Source: Ceriagrion tenellum (Eukaryota > Arthropoda > Insecta > Odonata > Coenagrionidae). From it: a stretch of DNA of 64,000 bases. Location of the stretch: NCBI GenBank assembly GCA_963169105.1, contig OY720639.1, positions 53,239,848 to 53,303,847 on the forward strand. The letters are read 5' to 3'. The stretch's first letter is position 1; every line of letters begins with the position of its first letter. Shown here piece by piece: positions 1 to 11,800 of this stretch. The position numbers and the translations under genes are program-made. The notes under the pieces are model-generated. The model worked only from the letters and a program-made list of their open reading frames with translations. It searched no databases and was not told the origin of the DNA.

Positions 1-255
1 GAAAGCCGAACGTGGCATTTGAGTCGCTCTTTGTGGCTGAGCGCTCTGATTGGCTAAATGGTGGAGCCAGCGATGCCTCCAGGGATGGAAAAGGGGACGT
101 GCCCAGTGATGGAAAAAGCGATAAGGATCCCTATCACTGGAGCCATCCCTGACTTTGTTCGTGTCACACAATCATTTTCGAGCGATCATTCGAGCTATCA
201 TTTGAGCTATCCCTTAAAAGGGACGGAAAAAATGATCATGTGATTCAGGCTTTAA
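1..255. repeat. End of a dispersed repeat sharing its terminus with 50,503-50,528
   Basis: The segment ends AATGATCATGTGATTCAGG; 50,507 onwards reads AATGATCGTGTGATTCAGG followed by the same CTT and A-rich junction. Shared abrupt ends suggest a transposon terminus. The short plus-strand reading frame here resembles no protein I know. Confidence 0.4.
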
Positions 256-392
256 AAAAATCCAGAAAATAATTAACTTGTTGTCTAAGGCTAAAACTCA
301 CTACTTAATTATCAAAGTTCTTGATAATTTTATCTAAATTTATCTAATTGAAAATTTTGCAGTTTTGTATTTGCAAATTTTTATGCTGGGAT

Positions 393-643
393 TGGAACAT
401 TGCCTTTACTCTGACTCATTATGACTAATTCTTTCCACCACATCAAGCCTGATACTTCTCTTTTTGTATCTAATGGCTATACAGGCTAAGTTATCCTTTT
501 GTTCTTTGTGCCAGATGATGATGTAGGACATCGAAACCTAGGTCAAATAAAAATTTATCAAAGTGGAAAATTGCCTTTACTCTTATTCATTATGATGAAT
601 TCTTTCCACCACCACATCAAGCCTGATACTTCTCTTTTTGTAA
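393..643 (+). repeat. Tandem 175-bp unit, probable Penelope-like terminal repeat
   Basis: TTGCCTTTACTCT and TCAAGCCTGATACTTCTC recur at about 401-455 and 573-630, one unit of about 175 bp repeated. Between them is CAGATGA-TGATGT-AGG-ACATC-GAAACC (512-537), a variant of the hammerhead-like core typical of PLE terminal repeats. PLE copies are known for tandem terminal repeats. Confidence 0.45.
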
Positions 644-3417
644 AAAAAGTGTCTTATGGGCTATAATCCATAGTAAAAGAGGAAATGATCCATAGAAGAC
701 TAGACATGGGAAAAAATGGAGAAGAGAATGGAACACATGTCACAGAACACATGTCACATAACCTTAGTATCCATTTTGACTCAGATATGAGATTGTACCA
801 CATAAAAATACAATGTATAGCATAACATTTATAACAATGCCCAGTAAGAGCCGCTGGCTCAGTTGCGGTTCCATATCAGTAAGCTGAATAAACTGAAAAT
901 TATGGAACATTCCATAAGTCCTAAATTGATATATTACTACATATAATAAAGAGAAGTTTTGTAATGCTACTACTTGCTATACGAAGAACAGAGGTGCAAA
1001 AGGACTGCAGATATCGAAGTACCAATACCAGGGCCTATTCTCACCCTTAGCAATTGAAAGTTTGGCACCCCTGTGGCATGGATTGCTGAGGTTTGATAGT
1101 CAGTCACCAGACTTTGCATAGGTACACTATGACTGCATCAAAAGGAAAAAAAATTCAAGCTTAAGACCAGTTAAATTTAAAAAAGTTTATAACTGGAAAT
1201 TTTGGTGCACACTGACCCACAGTCAGAATATTAGCTCCTTGAAATTGCCAGATCACAAGTTGCTCATTCCATAAAGGTGAGTTTCATTTCAGCCACATAA
1301 GAAACTGATGAATTACAACAAAATGAGTGTCCAATACAAATCATTGAAAAATGAACATGAGCAGGTCCAATTGATTCAAAAAACCTATACCTCACTTTGC
1401 TTAACTCTTTCATTTTCCCTAATCTCCAAAATGAATTCCCCACCTACCTTCTGCATTTCGATTTGGTATGCACAGGCCTGCCCCCAAGAGTAAAAAAAAC
1501 ATACTGATAATGGTACTTTTTGGAGCCAAAACCAAGGTCATAGAAGAGAGAGATTAAGTCTGGAATATAGAGGGGTGTATCATTTAAATGTTTTCTTTTC
1601 TTCAATTGATTTCTGTTTTCTATGGCTGAGTTCCGTTTCATAATTGTTGCACCCTATGCTCTACACCCCCATGCTCTTCAGTACCCTTCATTCTTTTCTG
1701 AGGGCCACACCATAGTTTTTCTGTGGCAGTTATGATAACTACGGACAGCTGATGCATGCATTTCATGATCACATAATAATTTAGAAAGTGATTCATCCAT
1801 AAGATATGGACCATGAATATATATTATGGATTCAGATGTTTGGCATTGTTGCCTACGCTACGTGTTGCCGAAATTTCCTCTTATAGTTCACCCAGTCCTT
1901 GACGCCACTTTGATTAGAGTCTCTTCTGTTGTTATTGTAAATAGACATAGTTAATTGTTGCTAACGTGAGACTATGGTGAATATACAATAACAATCGAGG
2001 AGATATGAATTAATTGATGACGTACGTTAATTAATGTAATGACATACCTTGCTATTTTTGTTATCTAAAATTTACTTTTTAAATGCTAGAGAGGAAATAT
2101 CTATAACAGGAAATCAGTAAGAGGTTAATGAAACGTTCATCGTGTGCCGACTACGTTATTTGCTAGAATCCGATTATAATTGGAATGCATTAAGCCCGTT
2201 CGGCTTAAATAAAGAATTTAGAATGCCTTGTTTAAACAGAATTTGCTTCGTACCAGGCTTCAAAACAGGATATGTGTCTATGAGGACCCAAAATAGGAGA
2301 CTTGGATTGAAAAATAAGAATCTGTTCAAGGCGGCGGTAAGTGCATTCCTTTTTACCTACACTGCAATGATGGCCACTGGGAATACTCATGAAGTCACCT
2401 CGCATTGTTATTAAATTTCCATATAGCAATATTCATGAAGTGCTAAGAAGTTAATTGTGCATTTGTGTAATTAAATTTGGAGAGAAATTAAATATATCTG
2501 TAGACTAGACGATACTAAAAAAGTGGATAATTATGTCCTGCGTGTATTACAACATTTTTTATCCACTACATTATGATAACTTGTAAGTAAAAACCAATGT
2601 ATATTCATGGCAAAACCGGTAAGATGAGTTTATTTATAATCCGTTGACTGTATTCACATTTGAACTTCCGTCATTCATCACTAGGCAGTACCACTTTCCA
2701 AAAAGTTGATTTTTTACAGAATTCTAGACAACAGTTTTTGGCATCAAGATCCCAATCCATAATATATATTCATGATATGGACATTAGAAATTTACCAGCC
2801 CCTTCTCAGCATGCATTAGTGCATTGTCATAACTGAAGTAAGAGTAGTATTAGTACAAGCAACCAACTTTCCCATCTATTTTGAGTAAGAGGACTACAAC
2901 ACACTCAATCTCATGAGCTAATGCACTGAAGTAGAGAGCACTAGTAATGTACAAGTACTAGCACTAGTAGTGCACGAGAAGTAGAGTGCCTATTGGCTGA
3001 TTGCCAATCTCTCAAATTCAAACAGAAGTTCATAGAGTGAAGGTGTTTTGCAATGTTATTGAATAAATAATATAATGAATACATTTTCTCTGGAATTGTA
3101 TTTCAAATAATTATACATGCATTGGCAGAGCCAAAAATTAGATCAATAATGCAGCAGAACCCTAAAGCTATTTCTGAAAAATCACACGCTTAGATAAAAT
3201 AACCATGATCCAGCTATATGAGTTCTTAACTCATGACACATCTATCTTGTACTACAATATATCCTACAGGCAATAACCTTTCTCCTAACTTTCATCACCA
3301 TAAAGTATCCTAATTAGCACATTCACTGCCCTTGCATTTAATTATTCACTGTTCCAGAGCCCTATCATTATACCCATTATTACTAAACTCCATCAAATAA
3401 AAAATTAAAATAAGTTT
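644..3417. other. AT-rich intergenic DNA, nothing assigned
   Basis: Short reading frames (for example 2,142-2,414 on the plus strand) have no recognisable motif, splice context or family resemblance. CpG is moderately frequent around 1,860-2,750 and falls towards 3 kb, suggesting the transcription unit ends between there and the stop codon at 3,860. Confidence 0.5.
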
Positions 3418-3587
3418 GGAAATCAAAAACTTTTAAGTAATGGTCCACCAATATTTTTATTGTTTACGATCCGGGTTTCGTCATGTAATGACATCTTCAG
3501 GTTTATTTCATCATATAATGACATCGAAACCTGGGTCGTAAACAATAAAAATATTAGTGGACCATTACTTAAAAGTTTTTGATTTCC
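3418..3587. repeat. Near-perfect palindrome with hammerhead-like cores on both arms
   Basis: Arms 3,418-3,480 and 3,525-3,587 are inverted copies differing at about 3 of 63 positions, with a 44-bp centre. The minus strand of the left arm contains CTGAAGA (3,500-3,494), a five-pair stem GTCAT/ATGAC and GAAA (3,479-3,476). The right arm has ATCGAAACCTGGGTCG on the plus strand. This looks like two PLE-type terminal repeats head to head, just after the stop of the synphilin-like gene. Confidence 0.7.
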
Positions 3588-3620
3588 GATATGGAGAGGT
3601 TCCACAAAGTGAAGCCTGAA

Positions 3621-3626
3621 TTTATT
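3621..3626 (-). terminator. Possible polyadenylation signal of the synphilin-like gene
   Basis: TTTATT on the plus strand reads AATAAA on the minus strand about 235 bp after the stop at 3,860 and just before the palindrome at 3,418-3,587. Hexamers of this kind are common in AT-rich DNA, so support is weak. Confidence 0.28.
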
Positions 3627-3859
3627 AGTTATAAAATAAGTTTATCAAACAAAAACCAAACAATATCTCCTTCACCTAAGTCCTACCTCTATAACCCTTC
3701 AACAGGAAAAAGAGTAACAATATGCCCTGCTCAACAGATGAAGGTAGTGTAATGAAGGATAGACAAATCACAGGAATGGATGGGAAATGGGACAATATAC
3801 AAACATACCCATGACAGGAACATTGTGGGCATTGAATGTGTTAAAGTTGGAAACTGAAT

Positions 3860-5819
3860 CTAAAATACAGATATTGATAAACTACCCACCATCTGTTTGT
3901 CCTCTATCTTGACAACACTGGCGGGCATTGGAACTTCTGGAGGTCTGATATCCGCAGGATCACAATTCAAACCTGAGGTCCTCTTCACTGCCTTAGGAGC
4001 CACTTCCATGTTCACAGTAGGCTCTTCCAAGTGTTCAACACAAGCACTTCGCTCGGAGAGGATTGGGGACAAGTGAGCAGGGTCACTCGGAGGGGTGCAG
4101 GGTGGGTTAGGTAGGGGGGCCGGGGAATGGGGTGGACGAGGAGGGGGAGGGGTGTGTGGCAGGGTCATTTCCTCCATGCTACCCTTTTGCCTCTGCTGCT
4201 GTTGAACCCGCGTCCTCCCAATGTATGCCTCGAGGGCCTTCTCTGGATGGGCAAGGAAAGGCTCAGCAGCCAGTGACCCTATTCTCCGCCCCACACATTT
4301 GAGGTGGTAGGTGGCGAGCGTTCTGTGATGATGCCCACTAGCATGATGTAACTTGTCCTCTATTGCAACCACCGCACCACTGCCACCCATCAAGGCTGCT
4401 TCCCTAGCCCCAATGGCACGAGTTGCAGCCGAGTAATAACAGGATGATGATGATGAAGGCAGGGAGGCAGAGGATGATGGCCTTGGGGGTGCCACCATCA
4501 TTATACCAGAGTCTTCTGATGCAGCCACACTTGCCAGCTCAGCTCGCACCTGACTGGTTCGATGGCCACCTGTGCTACTGCCAGGACTTCCATGTCGATC
4601 GCAAATGGGACTCACAGGGGCAGCCGTAAGCACAGTCTGGGGGGGATGGGACTGTGTACCAGCATTGCCTTCCTGCCCCCCAGACAACACAACGGACTCC
4701 ACAGGTGGGTCAGGGCATTCACCACTTGGACAGCTCGTCATGCCCAGTCTCGGAGATTCCTGACAGGCAGGAGGAGATGAGTCCATGCTCCCATTGGTAA
4801 TACGAGGGCTGAGGTATGTCTCTTTGAAGTCTTCGGGCGATATTTCCTGCGATCGCTTACCACCACTACCTGACGATGGAGTAGAGGTAAGTGATTGGGA
4901 TGATTGAGATGGACCTACTGGAGATGCAGTCTTTTTCCTCTTGGTTGAGGGCCACCTCGCCTTTGCTGATAGTTTCTGGAGGAAGTTGCGCTTCTTCAAC
5001 CCAGATGAATGTGGCACTGGGAGGAGGCCCATAGAAATTGTCCCGATGCCTGACCCACCAGACAATCCTGTCTCACCACAAGATTCAGAACCAATGTCTT
5101 GCACATCACACACCATAGATAATGCCATCTCATCTGCCAAAACCCCCCTTGGAGTGGTTCCAGCAAGAAGGTCAGGACGGGAGTTGGCAGAAAGGGATGA
5201 TGACGAGGCAGATGAGTGGGATGCTGTTGATGTACGGCCCTCCACAGCACTGCCCACCATGCCTGGAGTGCTGGGTGTGCTTCCTCGTTTGGATCGTCCA
5301 GCTGTTGTCGCTCCACTGGCAACCACACCCACTGAATTACTATCCTTAGTCCCCCTCACTGAAGATTGTGGAAGGGGCTCTTGATGAGAACCCGTTCCCC
5401 TCGCCATTGAGTGATTGTCGCCTCCTCCTCCTCCTCCCAGCAAGTCTTCGACAGACACACTGAGTCCCCTCCCCCTTTCCTCCTCTCCCACCCCTTCCTC
5501 CATAGGGATCCCACGGTTTATTGTGGTCTCTGAGACACTCCTGTGTAGCACCACCTCCCACGGCACAGCAGGCGACGCTTGAGACTTCTGGGATCCCCTT
5601 CCCATTATCTTCCCTCGGCGACCTCTTCTCCGACCACTGGGTGCTGCAGTAGCAGGACTGTTCCCATGTGCCTTGGACTGTGATACCTGGTGATGATTTA
5701 TACTACTGCTTACTTCCTCTTCATGGGGCTCAATGACTTCCAAGACTGATGCATTGCCGCTCTCAGAAGTCAAGGAGAGGCCATGCAATCTTTGACGTAG
5801 CTCAGCCTCTTGGACAGCA
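3860..5819 (-). CDS. SNCAIP: Synphilin-like exon J (long disordered C-terminal tail and stop)
   Basis: Acceptor TGTTGCTTCTTCCTATAG|T at 5,819; open for 652 codons to TAG at 3,862-3,860. Visible parts: short helix AVQEAELRQRLHGLSL; basic patch GRRRGRRGKIMGRG; WEVVLHRSVSETTI, reminiscent of the vertebrate MQRSLSESDT segment; basic patch KKRNFLQKLSAKARW; helix FLAHPEKALEAYIGRTR; a proline-rich block PHTPPPPRPPHSPAPLP with SH3-type PxxP motifs. It is far longer than the vertebrate tail. CAGATG|GTGGGT near 3,890 could be a donor to an exon before the window start, so the stop used is not certain. Confidence 0.8.
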
Positions 5820-8800
5820 CTATAGGAAGAAGCAACAGAAATTAACATTAATTCCCATCAGTATTAATTAATTCCAATTTCCACTTTTTTCAATATTCAA
5901 CTATGATTCTGAGACAATTACAGACTTTAAATATTAAAGGTCAATATTTCTTCTCTTTAGTGCAAGAGATTTTGATACGAGGACAAAAATTTCATTTTTT
6001 TTGGTTATTGCTTCCATAACAGCATTTACAGCAAATTTCACCAAGTTGAGTCTGAGACAACACGTTTTGATATTTAAAACCTCTGGTTCTAAGCTCAGTC
6101 TTTTCCTGGTAACATCAGTTACTTCCATTTGATTGTTATGTAATGAAAATATTTCCACATGGAATGACCTATTGCTGACTTAAGATTCTTTATTAGTCAT
6201 TTAAAGCATACTGTTGTCAAATAAATCAATAGTAAGTAGTCTTGGGATAAGATAAAAAGATATAGTGTGACAAAAATTAAGTCTACTGGATGCACATAAT
6301 AAGAAAACCTCCCACATTAAAAGCCTCCAGGACAGGACCTCAAAATAGCACAACTTGGTAGTAGGTATACATTCATAGAGACATTGCATGATAAAAAGTT
6401 TTTAAAAATTTAAGTCCAGTACAAGTACATATTGGGTTAAGTAAATGAATAAAGAAGTAATGACAGTAGTATCAATTTTTACATAATTGCCAACAAAGTA
6501 TAAAGACTGCCATTATTACCCAGCCCCATCTCCAATGCCCAGCAATAAGCCAAAGTCACAAGACTTCCTTCTTGTCTCTTCCCTCTCCTCTATCTCACTG
6601 TAAACGGCATCAAGGGACAGGGCCATAAGTTTCCTCTCTTCCTCGTCTTCAGCCTCAGCAGAGCATGATGAGCTAGGGGATGAAGCTCGTGATGATGGTC
6701 GCGATGAAGATGATGATGATGATGATGTAGCTGATGAACAGGAAGCGGAGGAAGTTGAAGAAGAGAGCTCACCCACACCTTCAACGCGCACTACTTCCCC
6801 AGCATCAGACTCAGCTTTGGCCAATGCACATCTGTAGGGATGATATGAGAGTGCAGTCAACTTTTTTTGGATTATCACCAATTAAAAGGGCCTTTGAACC
6901 TAGCTAATACACCTGCATTGATACACCTGGAATGTGATTGGAAGATCTAGGAAAACTGGTCACATCAACTGAATTCATTCTCTGCAAATTTTACAATGTT
7001 GTAACAAATTATGTCATTGCAAAGGGTAGAATTTCTTGTAAAACATTCCATAAAATAATTTTTGATCTAGTATTGTTTTGATAAATTTTGCTTGGTCACC
7101 ACAAAAATTCTTGCCAGTAAAATTATAATTGACATGAAGTATGTCTCATCTTGTTTCCCTAGTTAACATTTTTATATTCTACCATTTCCTAGAGATAAAA
7201 GTTCACTGTAGATATTGTCAGAGCTAAATCAATTATTAGGCTGATCCTGAATAACCTGCAACTAGTGAGATCTATCATGTAATGACCAGCAATAATTTGA
7301 GAAAAACAAAGCTAGCACAGTCCTCTATGGGTATCCCCACTCTTCTTCCTCAACTTTGAGTACCAAGACGTAAAAGATAATGCCATTGCCTTGATCTTAG
7401 ATTTATAAATAGATTGTACTGCATATGCGGTTAATATAAAGCAAACTTCAGACAGAAGTTAAGCTGCAACATTTTCATAAAATAATGGGTAAAATGAATA
7501 AACCAAATAACAAAGCAAGCCAAAGAGAACTTTTTTCAGCATAGCCAATCAAAATAAACCTTTTCCAAGGACTTATCTTTTTTCATTTCCAAGAAGGTGA
7601 TAAAAAGTTGTTAAAATATATATTTATTTGTATAAATCACTTTGTGAGAAAAGTAAATACATTTACAAGACTAGAAATTGGATTCCAGAGGTATTGAGAG
7701 AGACCTACTGCTGTGAGTCAACCCATTGTAAAATTACATGCACCTGTGAACCTTTCTATCAACAAGATAACAAATTATTTTCTCTGCATAAAAATAAAAT
7801 TTTACTATGATTAATCAATCTTTTCTCAAAGAAACATATGGAAACATCTCACACTAATAAAAAGTATTCATCCATCATGAAACACAAGCCTCATGTTCAC
7901 ATAAGATTAATGATTCCAGCAACATGGATACATGCAAAATGGAATTATGGCAAATGCAACCCCAGCATTTGGCAAAGCATCACCAAACTCATTACAGGTG
8001 AATATATTTGGCCTTCAACAGTTATCCAAAGAAGAAATTGCTTTAATTTACAGAACATCGATGGAGAATTTTATACTGATAACAAGACATTAGGATTCAT
8101 CAATCAACTGCTAATGAAATAAAAAATCATCAACCCATGCCAGAAAAATCATAATCCACTACAACTTACGATAACAAAAGTAATGAAGGTGATATGGTCA
8201 AAAGGTAAACAGGAAGCATAACAATAAGTTCCTTACGTAAGCAGATGAAGTGCCTCCTTATCATTACTTAAGTTGCCTGGAGTTGTACTTGCAGCACTGG
8301 CACTCTGGTTTGTTGTTGATGAATTCCTTCCTCTTCCATTCGCCTCCTTGCGCCACCATTGCTCCGCAAGCAAAAGGCGATGTTCCATATCAGCAAGGCT
8401 ACCAGAGAAGTGAGCCTTGTGCAAGCGAGATATAAGGAGGTGCTCAGATACACCACTACCACTTCCCCTTCCACTAACAGCCTCCCCAAATTCCCTACAC
8501 ATCTCGTCTCTTTCCTTGGCCAATCGTTTTCCCACCATCAGTACTTCCCTGCACAATAAAGTTGAAAAAATAACTTAATATTCTTTAATAATAAAAACCT
8601 GCTTGAAGTAGGTACCTGAGAATTAACTTTAATAATTACATGCAATAATTAATCCTATTAATATTAAAATATTAACAATTATGTAATATATGAGAACATT
8701 ATTATTGATAATCTCAACAATAAAATATTTATGACATTTATGAATAAATGCGTAATATTTTTGCACAAGGCATCATCATCTGCCTTGCATTGAAATTTCT

Positions 8801-11800
8801 CTTTGATATTTTTCTCAGAGGTTCAACTTGTCATTCACAAAATTACTAACTACAACAGCTACCCACATCACCTAAGATGTGTCAAAAATTCCTTTCCTGC
8901 CATAACTTTTGTTAAGTGGGCACAAATAGATAAAATCAAGTAACAAGTACAGATTTTTATTCAGCAAATATAAAATGATTAACAAATTTGTTGATAGCTT
9001 AGCTTTAACCCCATAGTATAGTTCAAAATATAACTATTTTGAAATAACATATTTACATTTACAACTTAGCTTATAAATTTTTTATGTCAAAACTTTTCAT
9101 TATTTCACCAGACACTGCTTAACACTAGTTGCGTTACAGTCAGTGCAATACTGTTGAAAAGAAGAGTGGATCTCAGTTTCTCAGATTATTGTAGCTTTCA
9201 TTGAAAAATGGCAAAATATTTTCTTTTAACTTTCATTTTGATTTTAGGTACTTCTAAGTGATTCTAAAAGTTTTATTCATTTACTTCATTGTGCATTCAT
9301 TCAGTTAATGGAATTTTTACTGGTGGCCATTTTCACATTGAAAGATGGAATTTATAAAACTAGGAATCACAGAATTGACACACCATCATCATGGCATTTT
9401 ATCCCCAGCTACCTCACCACTTAATGCTTTCACTGACCTAAAGTGACCCCTGAGTTCTTGGTTCTGCTTTTGGGCATCAGCAAGAGCTTCTGTGGCTGAC
9501 GCTAGCTGAGATGCCAAGGTGAGTGCAGCTTCCCACAGAGACAACCATGATGAGAGAGCAGTATGACCTCGAGACAGAGCACAACCACTGGCTTTTCGAC
9601 CCAGTTCACTCTGCAAACCAAGTATGGAAAATTACCCCATTTTTAAATACATACCACTTGAAGCAAATAAAAAAATGTTATTAAAATTTTGTTTACACTT
9701 AAAGGTTACTAATTATTCCTGAAGAAAATAATGTATATTTTTGAGTAAAAGTCAAGTCTTACTTTCAGGAAAAAAACATTAACCAAAATCCATGACTCAA
9801 AAATTGTTGGATCCCCTTGTTTGGTGATTGAAAAAAGGGACTACTAAAGACAAATTAATGAATATGTACTGAACCTGAGAATGACAAACCAAACAAGCTG
9901 CATGATGTCTTGTTTCCTCCTCTATTAAACAATAATCACAGCAAAGACACTGGTAAATTTTTCTCTCCAAACAATACCTGTAACCTTATGTACCTATATG
10001 TAATTGAAGGGTTACTAATTTTTTCTCTTACCACAGCTCTAGCCTTTATTTGTTAGTATTAAGTCATTTGCTAGAACTAGACATGTCTAGCTCCTTCGAA
10101 ATGCAATGAACTCAAAGGCTTAGAAATAGATTAGAAAATTAATTTCCAAAATACAAGAGACAAGGTATTCAGAGTTCACATCTTATAGAAGGAAAGATGT
10201 TAACCACTTTCAGCAACACTACCAGAACACTAGCACAACAAGTTACAGAGAATCAATTACTGGTATTACCACTAGTATTTATTCAGTTAACCCAACATCC
10301 TCAACCCTCCACATTACCATAATGAAGCAATAAGGCATTTCCCAAGAAGAATGAAACACATTCAACTTAGAGTCTTCTTTATTTATTAACCACCTAATTT
10401 TTCAATTGATGGTCACTAATTGTAAAACTTGGAGCAAGTGAATTCCTTCACTTACCTCTAAAGTACCACAGACAATCACCTGGCACAGAAGAAGTACGAC
10501 AGAAATCAAGCAAAGAATATTCCAAGCTATGAAAGGGCTTATGATGAAAAGGTTACCACTGTGCTCCAAGAAGACTGGATAACGAATGAGATATTGAGGG
10601 AGGGAGGAGGTACGTGAACATGTTCATTTCATAAATGTCTAGAGGGCCCTTGACGTCATAATTTCTTGTTTGATATTGTGCAGAAATTTATGAATTCTGG
10701 TTATTTTTGATGCTCAATGATATTTATTTCATACTGCATCTTCATTTCTCACCTGATTTTGAACAGTTTTCAGTTCAAGAAGCACATTTACAGAGAAAAA
10801 AATCAGGTTCATTCCACTAAAATGCCACACAGTGCCTCCAAAATGAACATCGATGGAGATCATCTTGATATGGATATTCACAACTCAGGAGCTGCACAAA
10901 ATACTGAATAAGACTGACCTCCACCCACGACATAAACTCACCAATCTCCCATTGTAGTGCAAGCATGCAATTAACCTAAGGCAACTGCATTGCATGAACT
11001 TATCCCTTCCCAAGGATAGAAAAAAACAAAATACTGGGAACCAATTACTCTATAGTGATTCATATTACCCACCTTGAGAGAAATGTCAGCTCCGTGAGAT
11101 AAAAGAATTCTGCAAGTAGTAGTATTTCCAGCTTTGGCTGCCAAGTGAAGAGGTGTTCGACCCCTGTGATCCCGTTGATTGATTCCAGGGACATACCTCT
11201 CAGAAACTGCATCTGACTCCTGAACACCAGGTCCATGCACTTGACCAAATTTCAAGTCTATATCCTGTGAGCAAAGGAATATTTAGAAATCAGTATAATG
11301 CTACAAAATTAATTTTAAAAAGTTTTGTTGCCAAATGCATTCTCTTCCCTCACTTAGAGGGGTTGAAGGATATTTCAAACTAAATTTTTCCCTGTGTTTT
11401 AAACAATATCCTTGACTGGTGCCTTAAGATTATAATAATTTGACATGATGTAACTGGCTAACATACCTGGCTAGTAATTGGGAGGTAGGGGTTTGAATCA
11501 CAGACAAGTCTAATGATTAATTGCATTAATAATTTATTACTTTATTGTTATGCCATGAGTGACTTAGGTAAGAGCCTCTAAAATAGCACACATTTGCACT
11601 CGATGATGCTGACTTTCTGACTGCTGTTCACCTTAAGCTTCACACACACACACCCATGAGCATTAGCAGCCTATGTGAAACTCTTTACCCATACCATCTA
11701 TATCAACATAACACTCTACAATGATTTTTACCAGAAAATTCCCATTCCTACTAGAGGCCACAAACAACACGAGAACATTTGAGAGAAGTAAGAGACCTGC

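Noticed and set aside
4423..5384. Several frames of 63-147 codons opposite or overlapping exon J
   Set aside because: Compositional shadows of a GC-rich disordered coding exon; no splice or motif support.
9418..9420. GTGAGG donor at the end of exon G
   Set aside because: It leaves one base, while the exon H acceptor supplies only codon position 3; GTCAGT at 9,438 keeps the frame.
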